IMG/VR virus record: IMGVR_UViG_3300026320_000021
Coordinates: 1 to 30,703 of that record
Length of the DNA stretch: 30,703 nt
Source of the DNA: a virus
Strand: one strand, 5' to 3'
Shown one piece after another: positions 15,893-23,357 of the stretch. The position numbers were made by a program, and so were the translations under genes. Every line of letters begins with the position of its first letter. Positions within the stretch are counted from its first letter, which is position 1. The notes under the pieces are model-generated. The model did no database searches. It saw only the letters and a program-made list of their open reading frames with translations, and had not been told where the DNA came from.

Positions 15893-18457
15893 CTAGAGTT
15901 TGGGTCGACCGCCTGCGTTTTCTGGGGCTCCTGTAGGAAGCGGTGCTGCTGGCGGTGCTGCTGCCCCTTCCGCCGCTGCTGGGACGGGTGCTGGAGTACC
16001 AGCGCCAGGAGATGGAGTAATGCCTGCTTTTGAAAGGATCTGCTGTGCCGCATTTGAATCAATTTGTGCAACATCTTTGTATCCCACCGAGACACTCGGC
16101 GGCTTCCCGGCCGGTGCGGTTTGCGCAGCCTTGGCCTGCACGGCTTGAACGTGCATTTCGTAGTGTAAAGCTACATTCTTGAATCCTTCTGGATTAGAAC
16201 GCTTTGCCCGCCGTCCTTCGACTGAGTTCAGATATTGCCAACAAGTGGCAGCCTCGGTGTCATTATCATCGGTCTTTTCGTCGATTGGTAATGAACTAAT
16301 TTCAGGCGGCATGGCCGCGACTTGCTGCTCGGCAGCGGCGAGTTCTTGTGGATCGACACCAGCCATCTTCATCTGCTCTATCTTTTGTGTGGCTTCTTCC
16401 ACCTGCGGATTGGGAACCGGGATGCTCTTCAGTAGCACTTCGATTTCGCCAAGTTGCTTGTTGCGCGAAGCCACCTGCGGAATGTAGAGGTCGGAGAGGC
16501 CCATCATGTTTTGCAGGAATTCGAGATTCGCGGCGTTGAAGAAAACTTCCTGCAACATTGGGTTCTTTCCGATGTCGTTGAAGATATTCATGATCGCGTT
16601 CTTGCGCTGTGTGTAGGTTTCAGGGAAGTTCTCGTCGCTCTCGGCAAACACCATGATGTTGGCTTTGAGATCGTTGATCTCAAGAGCGATGGTTTCCCCG
16701 CCAGGAATCCGTTCATTGATGGATTTGTCGCGGCACTTCGCAGCCCAGCGCACTAACTGCTTCATCGAAGTGGCTTCGGCATTCTTCATGGAATGCCACG
16801 TCGGCGCTAGTCTGCCTAGAGCGGAATCACGTTGGGTGGCAATCGCAACTCCGCTATCGGCGGTTCCGACATCTCCTCCAGCAAGGGCCGGATACGCTCC
16901 CGACAGCAATTCGGCAAGTGGCCCGGAATATTCTTTGATGAAGTCCGCGAGATTCGCCGGCGGATTTACGGCCGGTTCTACGAAGATCAATTCATTGACC
17001 GCAATCCCTGGCTGGCGCTTGAACGATCCGATATCTCCGGGAACGTTGGTTTGCTGGCGGATGGCTTCGACGGCAAAGGCTTTCGAGTCCATCCATTTCT
17101 TCGGGATAGTGCGCACGAAAATGTCGTTCATCAAATCCAGCCAATTGTTCAGCCGCTTCTGCAAGGGCATCGTCGACGTGCCCATGGCGTTGCGGTTCTG
17201 TCCATCTCCGGAATAAGCCTGAGCCAATGCCCATGAGTCGTCCATCGACTCGTTGCGCGCAAAACAGAAAGTGTCTCCGGCAAAAACTACATAGCAGCCG
17301 TTCGGAAACATCTCGATCAATTCATCGCGCTTATTCTCATCCGTGATGCCCATCAGATACGAAGGGCGCATCCAAGTGCGTTGAATGGTGACATCGGCAG
17401 CGATTGAATCGCTCGTCACATAAGTGGACTGCATTCCCAACTTGACGTTCTGGCGCGCGAGACGGGCGATCTCACCCATGGCTGCTTGATTCGTGGCCGC
17501 CTTGATGTCATCGGCAACCCACGGGAACATGCCTTTGGCACGTGTCTCGTCTACTTCGCACTCGTACTGCAGCACATCCACTTCATCCAAACTATTCGCC
17601 ATCATCGGCGTCAACTTGATTTCCAGCTTTCCGTGCGCGGTGCGGACTTCTTGCCCTCGTGGCGTGCGCTTGACCGGCTCCGATTCTTCTCCTTCTTCTT
17701 CCGTTTCTTTCTCTTCATCTGTGGCGGGCGGCGCGCCAGGACTTTCTTGGGCAGTCTCAGCCGATTCCGGAGTTGATGCAGCCGCTGCTCCTTCAACTGG
17801 CGTCCCTTCGTTTTCCGGCACCAGGTCATCTGGCTCATCATCCTCTTCCCATCCGAAGCGCTGGCCATCCTTCACGAAACGCGACCAGTAGAGATAGCGT
17901 CCGTCGGTCCACAGATAGCGCGCGGCATCGGTCTGAATTTGGACCAAATCATTGTTGCGCGAAATGACTTTAACGAACTTCTCGGCTGATTCAGCGGAGG
18001 TAATCTGCGCATCAGAGTCGGCGCGCTGTGGAGCGAAACGCACGTTCGGCACGGTGCGCGTGAGTGCGGCGATGATCATCTGCGCGCGTGCGGAATAAAC
18101 ATTCGTCGGGAGGAGAGACAAGTCCATCTGCATCGATGGCCCGTAACCGGTACTCTCGCCCGGGATAATCCATCCGCCGCCGCGTTGCGGAATGAGAAAT
18201 TGAAATCCGCGAAAAAATAAACAGCACTCCCAACAGGCTATAATTTCGATCAATCTTGCGGGGTAGTCGCGCTTCGCCGCCACCTTGCAGCGATCCTTTA
18301 GAAGATTTTCTTGTTCTTTGGTAAGTTCCGCGTTGGGGACAGTGGAGAATTCTAATCCTGCGAGGACACCGATTTTATATTTAGGCTCATCGTGCTCTTG
18401 GGTGTCGCGACCTTCTTGCTCGTCGCTGCCCGTAAAGTTTTGGACCGCTGTCGCCAA
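15893..18457 (-). CDS. Portal protein, large, with acidic insert
   Basis: A 854-residue protein starting at TTG with a strong GAGGAG site 5 bases upstream; no ATG lies near. It follows terminase genes and precedes scaffold and capsid, so it is the portal, the dodecameric ring through which DNA is packaged. Seen: an N-terminal helical part, an acidic, Pro-, Glu- and Ala-rich insert at about 204-262, and QRTWMRPSYLMG at about 360. RNAMGTSTMPLQKRLNNWL lies near 430. A C-terminal coiled region leads to a Pro/Ala-rich tail (about 790-854). The size and long C-terminal helical part suit a P22-like portal. The exact family was not confirmed. Confidence 0.8.
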   Translation of the reverse strand: MATAVQNFTGSDEQEGRDTQEHDEPKYKIGVLAGLEFSTVPNAELTKEQENLLKDRCKVAAKRDYPARLIEIIACWECCLFFRGFQFLIPQRGGGWIIPGESTGYGPSMQMDLSLLPTNVYSARAQMIIAALTRTVPNVRFAPQRADSDAQITSAESAEKFVKVISRNNDLVQIQTDAARYLWTDGRYLYWSRFVKDGQRFGWEEDDEPDDLVPENEGTPVEGAAAASTPESAETAQESPGAPPATDEEKETEEEGEESEPVKRTPRGQEVRTAHGKLEIKLTPMMANSLDEVDVLQYECEVDETRAKGMFPWVADDIKAATNQAAMGEIARLARQNVKLGMQSTYVTSDSIAADVTIQRTWMRPSYLMGITDENKRDELIEMFPNGCYVVFAGDTFCFARNESMDDSWALAQAYSGDGQNRNAMGTSTMPLQKRLNNWLDLMNDIFVRTIPKKWMDSKAFAVEAIRQQTNVPGDIGSFKRQPGIAVNELIFVEPAVNPPANLADFIKEYSGPLAELLSGAYPALAGGDVGTADSGVAIATQRDSALGRLAPTWHSMKNAEATSMKQLVRWAAKCRDKSINERIPGGETIALEINDLKANIMVFAESDENFPETYTQRKNAIMNIFNDIGKNPMLQEVFFNAANLEFLQNMMGLSDLYIPQVASRNKQLGEIEVLLKSIPVPNPQVEEATQKIEQMKMAGVDPQELAAAEQQVAAMPPEISSLPIDEKTDDNDTEAATCWQYLNSVEGRRAKRSNPEGFKNVALHYEMHVQAVQAKAAQTAPAGKPPSVSVGYKDVAQIDSNAAQQILSKAGITPSPGAGTPAPVPAAAEGAAAPPAAPLPTGAPENAGGRPKL

Positions 18458-18466
18458 GAGGACTCC

Positions 18467-18661
18467 TCAGTGCTTTCTAGCGGAAGCAAAGGCAGCGGCC
18501 AATCTAGCGCGCTTGCCGACTTTCCCGCTGCTGTGAAGATGCTCGCGTGTGAATTCAGAAGTGCTCTTGCCTGCGCGTTTTGCGGCCGCACTGAACTTTC
18601 CTTCGGTACCTTTGGATTTCATTTCTTTCTTGACGCCAGACATCCAGCGGTTAGAGGCCAT
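18467..18661 (-). CDS. Small basic phage protein, 64 aa
   Basis: Starts at ATG behind AAAGGTGA and overlaps the end of the 123-residue gene by 11 bases. It is rich in Lys, Arg, Ser and Ala (VKKEMKSKGTEGKFSAAAKR, TSEFTREHL). This layout (KGTxGxFxxxAKxxGKSxxEF) resembles a short protein I have seen next to portal or terminase genes in phage genomes. It may bind DNA or help packaging; no experiment known to me is cited. Ends 9 bases before the portal start. Confidence 0.72.
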   Translation of the reverse strand: MASNRWMSGVKKEMKSKGTEGKFSAAAKRAGKSTSEFTREHLHSSGKVGKRARLAAAFASARKH

Positions 18662-19022
18662 GGGTCACCTTTCTGCTGGCATTCTCCAAACAGGTTGCTG
18701 CTTCAGCATCGAATCGCTTCACTGCTTCTGCGAGTCTTTCAAGGATATCGGTGCTGTCGATGATGCTCTTCCTTGGTCCTCCATGGCGATTTTTGCATTT
18801 AATCTCGAATCCCAAGAAGAGAGTTCCTTCAAGATTTTGGAGAAATGCAATCGAGGTAGACAGGTAGGTTCCCTCATCTTTCATGTCAGGGATCGGCATG
18901 ACTGTAACTGAATCTCCAAAATCGTAGAGTTTCAGATGGGGCGGAATCGCTGCGGCAAAAGCACGCTCCTCGCGCTCCTCTTCGGCTACGATTGCCGCAC
19001 ATCTTTCGCAGAGAATATTCAT
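18651..19022 (-). CDS. Small protein with a capsid-derived segment, 123 aa
   Basis: Starts at ATG behind a strong AAGGAG site, with a CERC pair at residues 5-8 that could bind metal with partners further on. Residues 32-46 (LYDFGDSVTVMPIPD) and 51-60 (GTYLSTSIAF) match the C-terminal part of the capsid protein. At DNA level the shared region (about 18850-18935 against 12420-12500) is colinear and has 9-11 base identical blocks such as AAATCGTAGAG. Its C-terminal half is charged and helical. Function unknown. It lies between the HiPIP-like protein and the 64-residue protein. Confidence 0.75.
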   Translation of the reverse strand: MNILCERCAAIVAEEEREERAFAAAIPPHLKLYDFGDSVTVMPIPDMKDEGTYLSTSIAFLQNLEGTLFLGFEIKCKNRHGGPRKSIIDSTDILERLAEAVKRFDAEAATCLENASRKVTHGL

Positions 19023-19025
19023 GGT

Positions 19026-19250
19026 TCACTCCTTCACGAGATTCGCGAGAGAATTCTTGGGCATGTACCAGTCACTGCAATATTGGTCGGCTGGAGCTGG
19101 CAGGCGCGTCGAGCCGTTCCACTTGACGAAATATTTGTTGATGCAACTCTCTTCATCGCTCCCCAGGAATTTGCAGTTCTTGCACATTGATCCGCCCTTG
19201 GGCACGCGCATTCCGGCTCGATGGCCTGGCGGATAAGTCGCTTCAGCCAT
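19026..19250 (-). CDS. Small four-cysteine protein, HiPIP-like
   Basis: A 74-residue protein starting at ATG that overlaps the end of the upstream gene by 8 bases. Cysteines lie at CKNC (22 and 25-26 region), ESC (about 36) and QYC (about 58), with conserved-looking surroundings (GMRVPKGGSMCKNCKFL, KWNGSTRLPAPADQYCSDW). This C-x2-C-xn-C-xn-C spacing and the LPAPxDxYCSDW ending resemble small iron-sulfur (HiPIP-like) or zinc proteins seen in phages. Cofactor and function are not determined. Ends 3 bases before the next gene. Confidence 0.7.
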   Translation of the reverse strand: MAEATYPPGHRAGMRVPKGGSMCKNCKFLGSDEESCINKYFVKWNGSTRLPAPADQYCSDWYMPKNSLANLVKE

Positions 19251-19587
19251 CGAGTACTTCTACTTGTCCAAGATTTTTGATCTTCGCTACTACTTCAGTG
19301 TCACGGCGCAATTCTATTTCATTTTCTGGCATCGTTGAATCCTGTACGATTGGAAACCCGCAAAGTTTATTCACTGGATGATATAGCGCAGAATCTCCTG
19401 CTAATGAAACGTGGACGACATTGGTAATTTTGATTTCCGTCATATTAACAATCGCCAATTCTTGCATCGGATGCAATCGCCAGTAGAAATCTCCGTAGGT
19501 GCGCAGTAGTTCCACGAGAGTCGTGGAGACAGTTTGGAGGGTGATGGTAGAGCCACCAGCATCGACGAGGATAGGTTTATCAGCCAT
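19243..19587 (-). CDS. Unknown protein, 114 aa
   Basis: Starts at ATG and overlaps the end of the 126-residue gene by 8 bases. The ribosome binding site is weak, so coupling is likely. The sequence is mixed beta (ITLQTVSTTLVELLRTY, EIKITNVVHVSLAG), ending with charged beta strands (IELRRDTEVVAKIKNLG). No membrane segment, metal motif or known family. It sits in the cluster between large terminase and portal, where small packaging or assembly genes are common. Confidence 0.65.
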   Translation of the reverse strand: MADKPILVDAGGSTITLQTVSTTLVELLRTYGDFYWRLHPMQELAIVNMTEIKITNVVHVSLAGDSALYHPVNKLCGFPIVQDSTMPENEIELRRDTEVVAKIKNLGQVEVLDG

Positions 19588-19960
19588 TGGCGGATTTCGC
19601 GCTCCACGGCAAAGGGATTCCTGCGCGATAATTCAAGAGCCGCTCTTCGGCTTCGCGAAGCTTCTCATTCAATTCCTCGAAAGTGGCGAAGTGATTGATC
19701 ACTACCGTGGTCACGAACCATCCGTTGCCCATGGCAATGACATCGCCTTCTTTGCTAGGCAATGGCCCGTCGTATGTTGGTCTTTCTGTGCCGCGAAGCA
19801 CGGGGAAAACAGCAGTTTGCGTCAGGTATTCGCCTTTAGCGTTCACCATCGGGACTTCGTTCAGCCCGGTGCCGAAATCGAATAGCGTGAAGTCGTGGCG
19901 GTTTGAAGCGTAGTCGTAGAGCAACTGGCTTCTTCGCGCTTCTTCCATTGATTGCCTCAT
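19580..19960 (-). CDS. Small protein with a capsid-like motif, 126 aa
   Basis: Starts at ATG overlapping the TGA of the upstream gene (ATGA). Residues 26-52 (LFDFGTGLNEVPM, then KGEYLTQTAVF) resemble the capsid C-terminal segment and the matching segment of the 123-residue protein, with a few residues missing in the middle. The nearby DNA also shares GCCGAAATCG with the capsid gene. The C-terminal part is helical and charged (FEELNEKLREAEERLLNY). Function unknown; possibly an assembly or decoy protein. See the finding on capsid-derived segments. Confidence 0.7.
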   Translation of the reverse strand: MRQSMEEARRSQLLYDYASNRHDFTLFDFGTGLNEVPMVNAKGEYLTQTAVFPVLRGTERPTYDGPLPSKEGDVIAMGNGWFVTTVVINHFATFEELNEKLREAEERLLNYRAGIPLPWSAKSANG

Positions 19961-20142
19961 CGGCGTGCCTTTCTGAACTGCTCTGCCATGCGCGATTTCT
20001 TTTTTAGCGCTTTGCTGCCCTTGCGCATGTGGCCCATCCTGGGGTTGGCGTGGAGTTCACTGTGCATGTTTTCTTTTTGGACCGCAGACAAAGGAGAACC
20101 TGAGGAGAAAAGATACTTCACTTGTTGGCGAGTCCAAGGAAT
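19957..20142 (-). CDS. Small basic phage protein, 61 aa, AUU start
   Basis: A frame hidden by its start codon. It reads (M)PWTRQQVKYLF, SSGSPLSAVQKENMH, SELHANPRMGHMRKGS and ends FRKARR. I know a phage protein type that opens MPFTxxQxxxL, continues SxGSPL, and contains ELHxxPxxGHxxKGSxxLK, and this matches. The only candidate before the PWT segment is ATT at 20142, preceded by TAGGAG and six bases. The in-frame TAG of the previous gene lies four codons upstream, and an in-frame GTG at codon 8 has no binding site. It overlaps the next gene by ATGA. Read-through of the TAG is an alternative. Confidence 0.75.
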   Translation of the reverse strand: MPWTRQQVKYLFSSGSPLSAVQKENMHSELHANPRMGHMRKGSKALKKKSRMAEQFRKARR

Positions 20143-20151
20143 GGCTGGCTC

Positions 20152-20586
20152 CTAACCGAGTCCGGGGATGCCTTTGCCAGTCTCGGCCATCTCATCTTCT
20201 TCGCCCTGCTGATCTGGACTCTCGTTGTCGCGTTCTTCTTGTTCCTCGTCTTGCATGCCCATCGCTTTTTTGATGTGCGCGTGTACGGCATGGTGAGTCT
20301 TATGCCTGGAATGGTGGACGGCTTCTGGATTATCGCCTTCTCCATGATGACTCGAAATGTGATGCTCGCCGCTCGCCTGATCGTGAGTGTACTCGATCTT
20401 GTGTGCTGGACCGTGAGTATCGACGTGATCTTCGATGGAATGGGAACTTGGTGCGGGATGGCTCGGGCCTGCTGGCTTGCTCATCTCGGCGACTTTTGAA
20501 CCGCCTTTGTTGGCGCTCAACTCGTCATGAAGGCGCGCTCGGCTCGCGCTGTGATGCATCGATCCGTCCTTCGCTGCCATTGTCAT
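20152..20586 (-). CDS. His- and Glu-rich phage protein, 144 aa
   Basis: I place the start at ATG 20586, with GGGAG six bases upstream; a TTG 18 bases earlier is less likely. The middle is very rich in His (HHSRHKTHHAVHAHIKK) and could bind metal. The C-terminal part is acidic (DEEQEERDNESPDQQGEEDE) and ends KGIPGLG. I recall phage proteins near terminase genes with His-rich middles and a GIPGL-type end, so the call is 'conserved phage protein'. It has a 62-base overlap with the upstream gene. Function unknown. Confidence 0.72.
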   Translation of the reverse strand: MTMAAKDGSMHHSASRARLHDELSANKGGSKVAEMSKPAGPSHPAPSSHSIEDHVDTHGPAHKIEYTHDQASGEHHISSHHGEGDNPEAVHHSRHKTHHAVHAHIKKAMGMQDEEQEERDNESPDQQGEEDEMAETGKGIPGLG

Positions 20587-20941
20587 CTGATTCTCCCTTC
20601 GCAACGGGCTGTGTGTAGCGCGCTGCTACTGCTTTCTCTTGCTTCGCTATTTCCCTCGCGAGGATGCGTTGCCATGGCGTCCCTGTGTAGGTCTCTTGGC
20701 TCGGCGCTGGCGGCGCTGTCTTATCTGATTCGAGCTGCACAGACTGCAGAGCCGGGGTGAGGTAGAGGCGTATCCGCTGCGCTTCATCCCTCAATACATG
20801 GTTCTCTTCTATAACATGGGAGAGTGTTTCCGCGTGAGCCTTTTTTAAATCTGTGATTTGTTGAGCATGGTCGGCCTTCAGTTTCTCGAATTGCTCTTCG
20901 AGCCATTCTTCGTGGTGGCTACGGAACCAGAGTCTGGACAT
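20525..20941 (-). CDS. Coiled-coil phage protein, 138 aa
   Basis: Starts at ATG behind AAGGAG and overlaps the tail of the 82-residue gene by 64 bases, more than is usual here. Residues about 12-60 look like a coiled coil (EEWLEEQFEKLKADHAQQ, DLKKAHAETLSHVIEENHVL). A Pro-rich linker is followed by WQRILAREIAKQEKAVAAR. The C-terminus is polar. It may be a packaging accessory or structural protein; no family recognised. The extended overlap means one of the two C-termini may be constrained by the other frame. Confidence 0.65.
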   Translation of the reverse strand: MSRLWFRSHHEEWLEEQFEKLKADHAQQITDLKKAHAETLSHVIEENHVLRDEAQRIRLYLTPALQSVQLESDKTAPPAPSQETYTGTPWQRILAREIAKQEKAVAARYTQPVAKGESDDNGSEGRIDASQREPSAPS

Positions 20942-21126
20942 GGCAACTCCTTCACGTCTGGCAATTTTTCCAGTAGATCATCCCAAATCATGTGGTAACA
21001 AATTGCTGACAGAAGCCTGTTCTCTTGCTCTGTTGGCTCTCTTTTAAAAATGATAATTTCACAGAGCATGCGCACGTCATCATCAGAAAGTTTTACACAC
21101 ATTGGTTTAGAGGTATCGACAATCAT
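20878..21126 (-). CDS. Small protein after the large terminase, 82 aa
   Basis: I place the start at ATG 21126, which overlaps the TGA of the large terminase (ATGA). Longer openings would run into the terminase. It has a helical core (LSDDDVRMLCEIIIFKR, EQENRLLSAICYHMIWDDLL) and a polar, Ser- and Asn-rich end that overlaps the next gene. Translation is probably coupled to the terminase. Function unknown. Confidence 0.65.
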   Translation of the reverse strand: MIVDTSKPMCVKLSDDDVRMLCEIIIFKREPTEQENRLLSAICYHMIWDDLLEKLPDVKELPCPDSGSVATTKNGSKSNSRN

Positions 21127-22724
21127 TGTCCTAACCTGTGTTGCCAGCTCGGCACGATCTTCCCGCCGCCGTGCCCTTTGCGTGCGGCAGCCTGTTCCTC
21201 GTTCCATTCCCGATACATCGCTACATGTCTGGCCATGGGGTCTTTGATCCCAGCCAACTTCTCGCGGAGCAATTGTTCCTTAGGTTTGTCGGCTGCGTCA
21301 AGGAGAACGCCAGCGACTGCGTATCTCATCGAATCGCCGCAATCATCAATGAGACTTGCGCCCTTTGGTTTTATGACATCTTCCATATTTGTTTTGACGC
21401 CATCGCCGCGCACGAGCAATGGAATTGCTTCCACGCAATTTGGACATTCGCCCTGTAACAGAAACCATTCGTCCATTTCGAGCAGAGAATACATTTTCGT
21501 CCAGCCGGCCACGCGATCCGTATTTGATCGGGTAGGCCGCGGGAGTCCAGCCGCCGCAAGCAAATCCCCGATCTCATCAGCAACGGTGCGATTACTTACT
21601 GTACGATTGAAGCGCTCCCAAGAAAGATGGACGCTGTCAATTTCCCACGCATAGCCAGTTTGCGTTCCATGCTCATCAAAGACTGGAGGAATTGCGGCAA
21701 TCAATGCCTTAGTCTGATCTTCAGGAGTTTTATCGTTTAGATCTGACTGTCCCCCAGCAAGAACAAGCTCCTTCCTAGTCACGTTCACGATGCGCGGTTT
21801 CTCGCCTTCGAATCTTGGTTTTAAGAGTGCTTTCGTCCAAAATGTGATGACGGACCAATGTCCGAACCCCCAATCCCAGCCAATCCAAGTGGGCTGCCAC
21901 GGCTCAAAGATAAACGCTTCTTTCGGCATGATATGACGCGATGGCTCGAAATTCGCGAAATACTGGCCACTGACCGTCTCGATATTGCCCCAGCGGATTT
22001 TGTCGCGCAGTGGAGATTTTTCCAGCGAGGCAATGTACGCTTTGTCTTGGCCCAGGATGGGATTCTGATCGACTGTCGAGTGAATAAACTGGTAGTCGTT
22101 CGGATCGTACTTCTCCGGGTCCATGCCGTGCGTCGGCAAATGATCGACCCACAAGCGCTTGATCCAGCCCCAGCCGATGCCCATTGGGTTTGTTACGCCA
22201 GCCATGCATGGACGTGAGCCAGGTATCGTGCATCGATTGCGCCCTTCCATCGCGTCGTAGATCATGTAAGGGAATTCGCCAAGCTCCTCGAAGCCGATGA
22301 AAACAAACTCGGTCGAAAGATATTTGCCGACATCCTCAACGCGCTCGCATGCTGCGAAATAAAGTTTGCTCTGCTTTCCGTTCACTGGCGGGAAGTACAC
22401 GATGTGATCTGACTTGTTGAAGGTGCCGCGCTCTTGCGAGCCGCGCTCGTAGAGAGACTTTGGAACATCCGCCAAAAATTTATCGATTACAGTTCTCTTT
22501 AAGTCGGGCACAGTTTTGCGCATCAGAATTGAATTGCTGCCGGGGTATTCCATGCAGTGAAAGATTGCTTCCATCAGCAGCGGCCGACTTTTTCCAGAAC
22601 CGAACGAACCCACGTGCAAGCGGTGCTTTGCATTCATGCAATGGAAGATCTGCTGGTGACTCCACGGCTGATAGAAGTCTGTAATCTTGAGTACTTGATC
22701 GGGACGGTGCTGCTTGAGATTCAC
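21123..22724 (-). CDS. terL: Large terminase subunit (ATPase and nuclease)
   Basis: The 533-residue protein is the packaging motor. Walker A is GSFGSGKS at 39-46, Walker B is VFIGFEE at 141-147, and a likely coupling motif is AGVTNP at 175-180. The nuclease half has WIGWDWG (Asp284), EIDSVHLSW (Asp363) and SLIDDCGDS (Asp460, Asp461 and Asp464), consistent with an RNase H-like active site. It starts at GTG, the first start after an in-frame TAG 12 bases earlier, and no good ribosome binding site is visible. It follows a terminator-like hairpin. Unlike many phages, its small terminase partner lies about 3.5 kb upstream. Confidence 0.93.
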   Translation of the reverse strand: MNLKQHRPDQVLKITDFYQPWSHQQIFHCMNAKHRLHVGSFGSGKSRPLLMEAIFHCMEYPGSNSILMRKTVPDLKRTVIDKFLADVPKSLYERGSQERGTFNKSDHIVYFPPVNGKQSKLYFAACERVEDVGKYLSTEFVFIGFEELGEFPYMIYDAMEGRNRCTIPGSRPCMAGVTNPMGIGWGWIKRLWVDHLPTHGMDPEKYDPNDYQFIHSTVDQNPILGQDKAYIASLEKSPLRDKIRWGNIETVSGQYFANFEPSRHIMPKEAFIFEPWQPTWIGWDWGFGHWSVITFWTKALLKPRFEGEKPRIVNVTRKELVLAGGQSDLNDKTPEDQTKALIAAIPPVFDEHGTQTGYAWEIDSVHLSWERFNRTVSNRTVADEIGDLLAAAGLPRPTRSNTDRVAGWTKMYSLLEMDEWFLLQGECPNCVEAIPLLVRGDGVKTNMEDVIKPKGASLIDDCGDSMRYAVAGVLLDAADKPKEQLLREKLAGIKDPMARHVAMYREWNEEQAAARKGHGGGKIVPSWQHRLGQ

Positions 22725-22740
22725 GGAAGAAGGCTACCAC

Positions 22741-22783
22741 AAATAAAAGGGGGGCTGACTGCCCTCCCAGGCTCATCAGCCCC
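22741..22783 (-). terminator. Rho-independent-like terminator before the large terminase
   Basis: GGGGCTGA (22751-22758) pairs with TCAGCCCC (22776-22783) around a 17-base loop. On the minus strand it is followed by CCTTTTATTT. It lies between the 60-residue gene and the large terminase, and no clear promoter is visible between it and the GTG start. Read-through or an anti-termination system would be needed to reach the head genes; this is inference. Confidence 0.6.
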
Positions 22784-22820
22784 AACTGACCCTAGCTTTT
22801 CCGCAGTGCTTGAAGAGAGT

Positions 22821-23003
22821 CTACTTGCCTTTGCGGAACTCTTCAAGAAGTTCCAAGAAGCGACTATCGTCTTGATTCAGATCTCCTAACTCCAGCATTT
22901 TCTTCCTGAGCACTCGGCAAGTGTCAATGCGCACTTCAGCTGACCATCGCCTGTCGTGGAAAATCGAATCGTGGACCCGAAGGATATATAGCCATCTCTC
23001 CAT
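22821..23003 (-). CDS. Unknown small protein, 60 aa
   Basis: A 60-residue protein starting at ATG with a moderate AGAGG site 11 bases upstream. It is helical and charged (RVLRKKMLELGDLNQDDSRF, LELLEEFRKGK) with a basic, aromatic start (MERWLYILRVHD). The first codons coincide with an operator-like AGGATATATAGCC. It follows an unusual 93-base gap (23004-23096) that has an imperfect inverted repeat and weak promoter-like boxes. No family recognised; it may be a small regulator. Confidence 0.55.
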   Translation of the reverse strand: MERWLYILRVHDSIFHDRRWSAEVRIDTCRVLRKKMLELGDLNQDDSRFLELLEEFRKGK

Positions 23004-23096
23004 GGCGGGCTAGCCTCTGAGACTCGCTGCCCTTATTCTGATTTTAGGTCTATACCCTAAGCGCGCAACAAGCAAGGGTACGTTGGTTCTCAGGGC

Positions 23097-23357
23097 TTAC
23101 TCGCCACGTATCTCGGCTCTTGGGCCAACTGCGATGAAATTCACTGCGTTCGGAAGGAGAATAACCTGTTTGAACTCCAGTACAGGGAATTTCTTGTCGA
23201 TGTATTCGATGGCGCGCTCAAGAATCCCTTCGATGTCCAACTCGCTGTAGCCATTCCCTGCCGGGGCCACGAACTGATGGCGCAAGGTCTTATCGCCCAC
23301 GATCACCTTGACCGTCACGCGCTTCCAAAGTTTCTTTCCGTCTTTCGCTGGCTTCAT
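23097..23357 (-). CDS. Unknown small protein next to the PP-loop enzyme, 86 aa
   Basis: I place the start at ATG 23357, which overlaps the TGA of the PP-loop enzyme (ATGA). A GTG six bases earlier is also possible. The chain starts basic (MKPAKDGKKLWKRVTVKVIVG). It then has a mixed alpha/beta middle (DIEGILERAIEYIDKKF) and an acidic/basic end. The coupling suggests it works with or is co-regulated with the enzyme. Function unknown. Confidence 0.68.
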   Translation of the reverse strand: MKPAKDGKKLWKRVTVKVIVGDKTLRHQFVAPAGNGYSELDIEGILERAIEYIDKKFPVLEFKQVILLPNAVNFIAVGPRAEIRGE

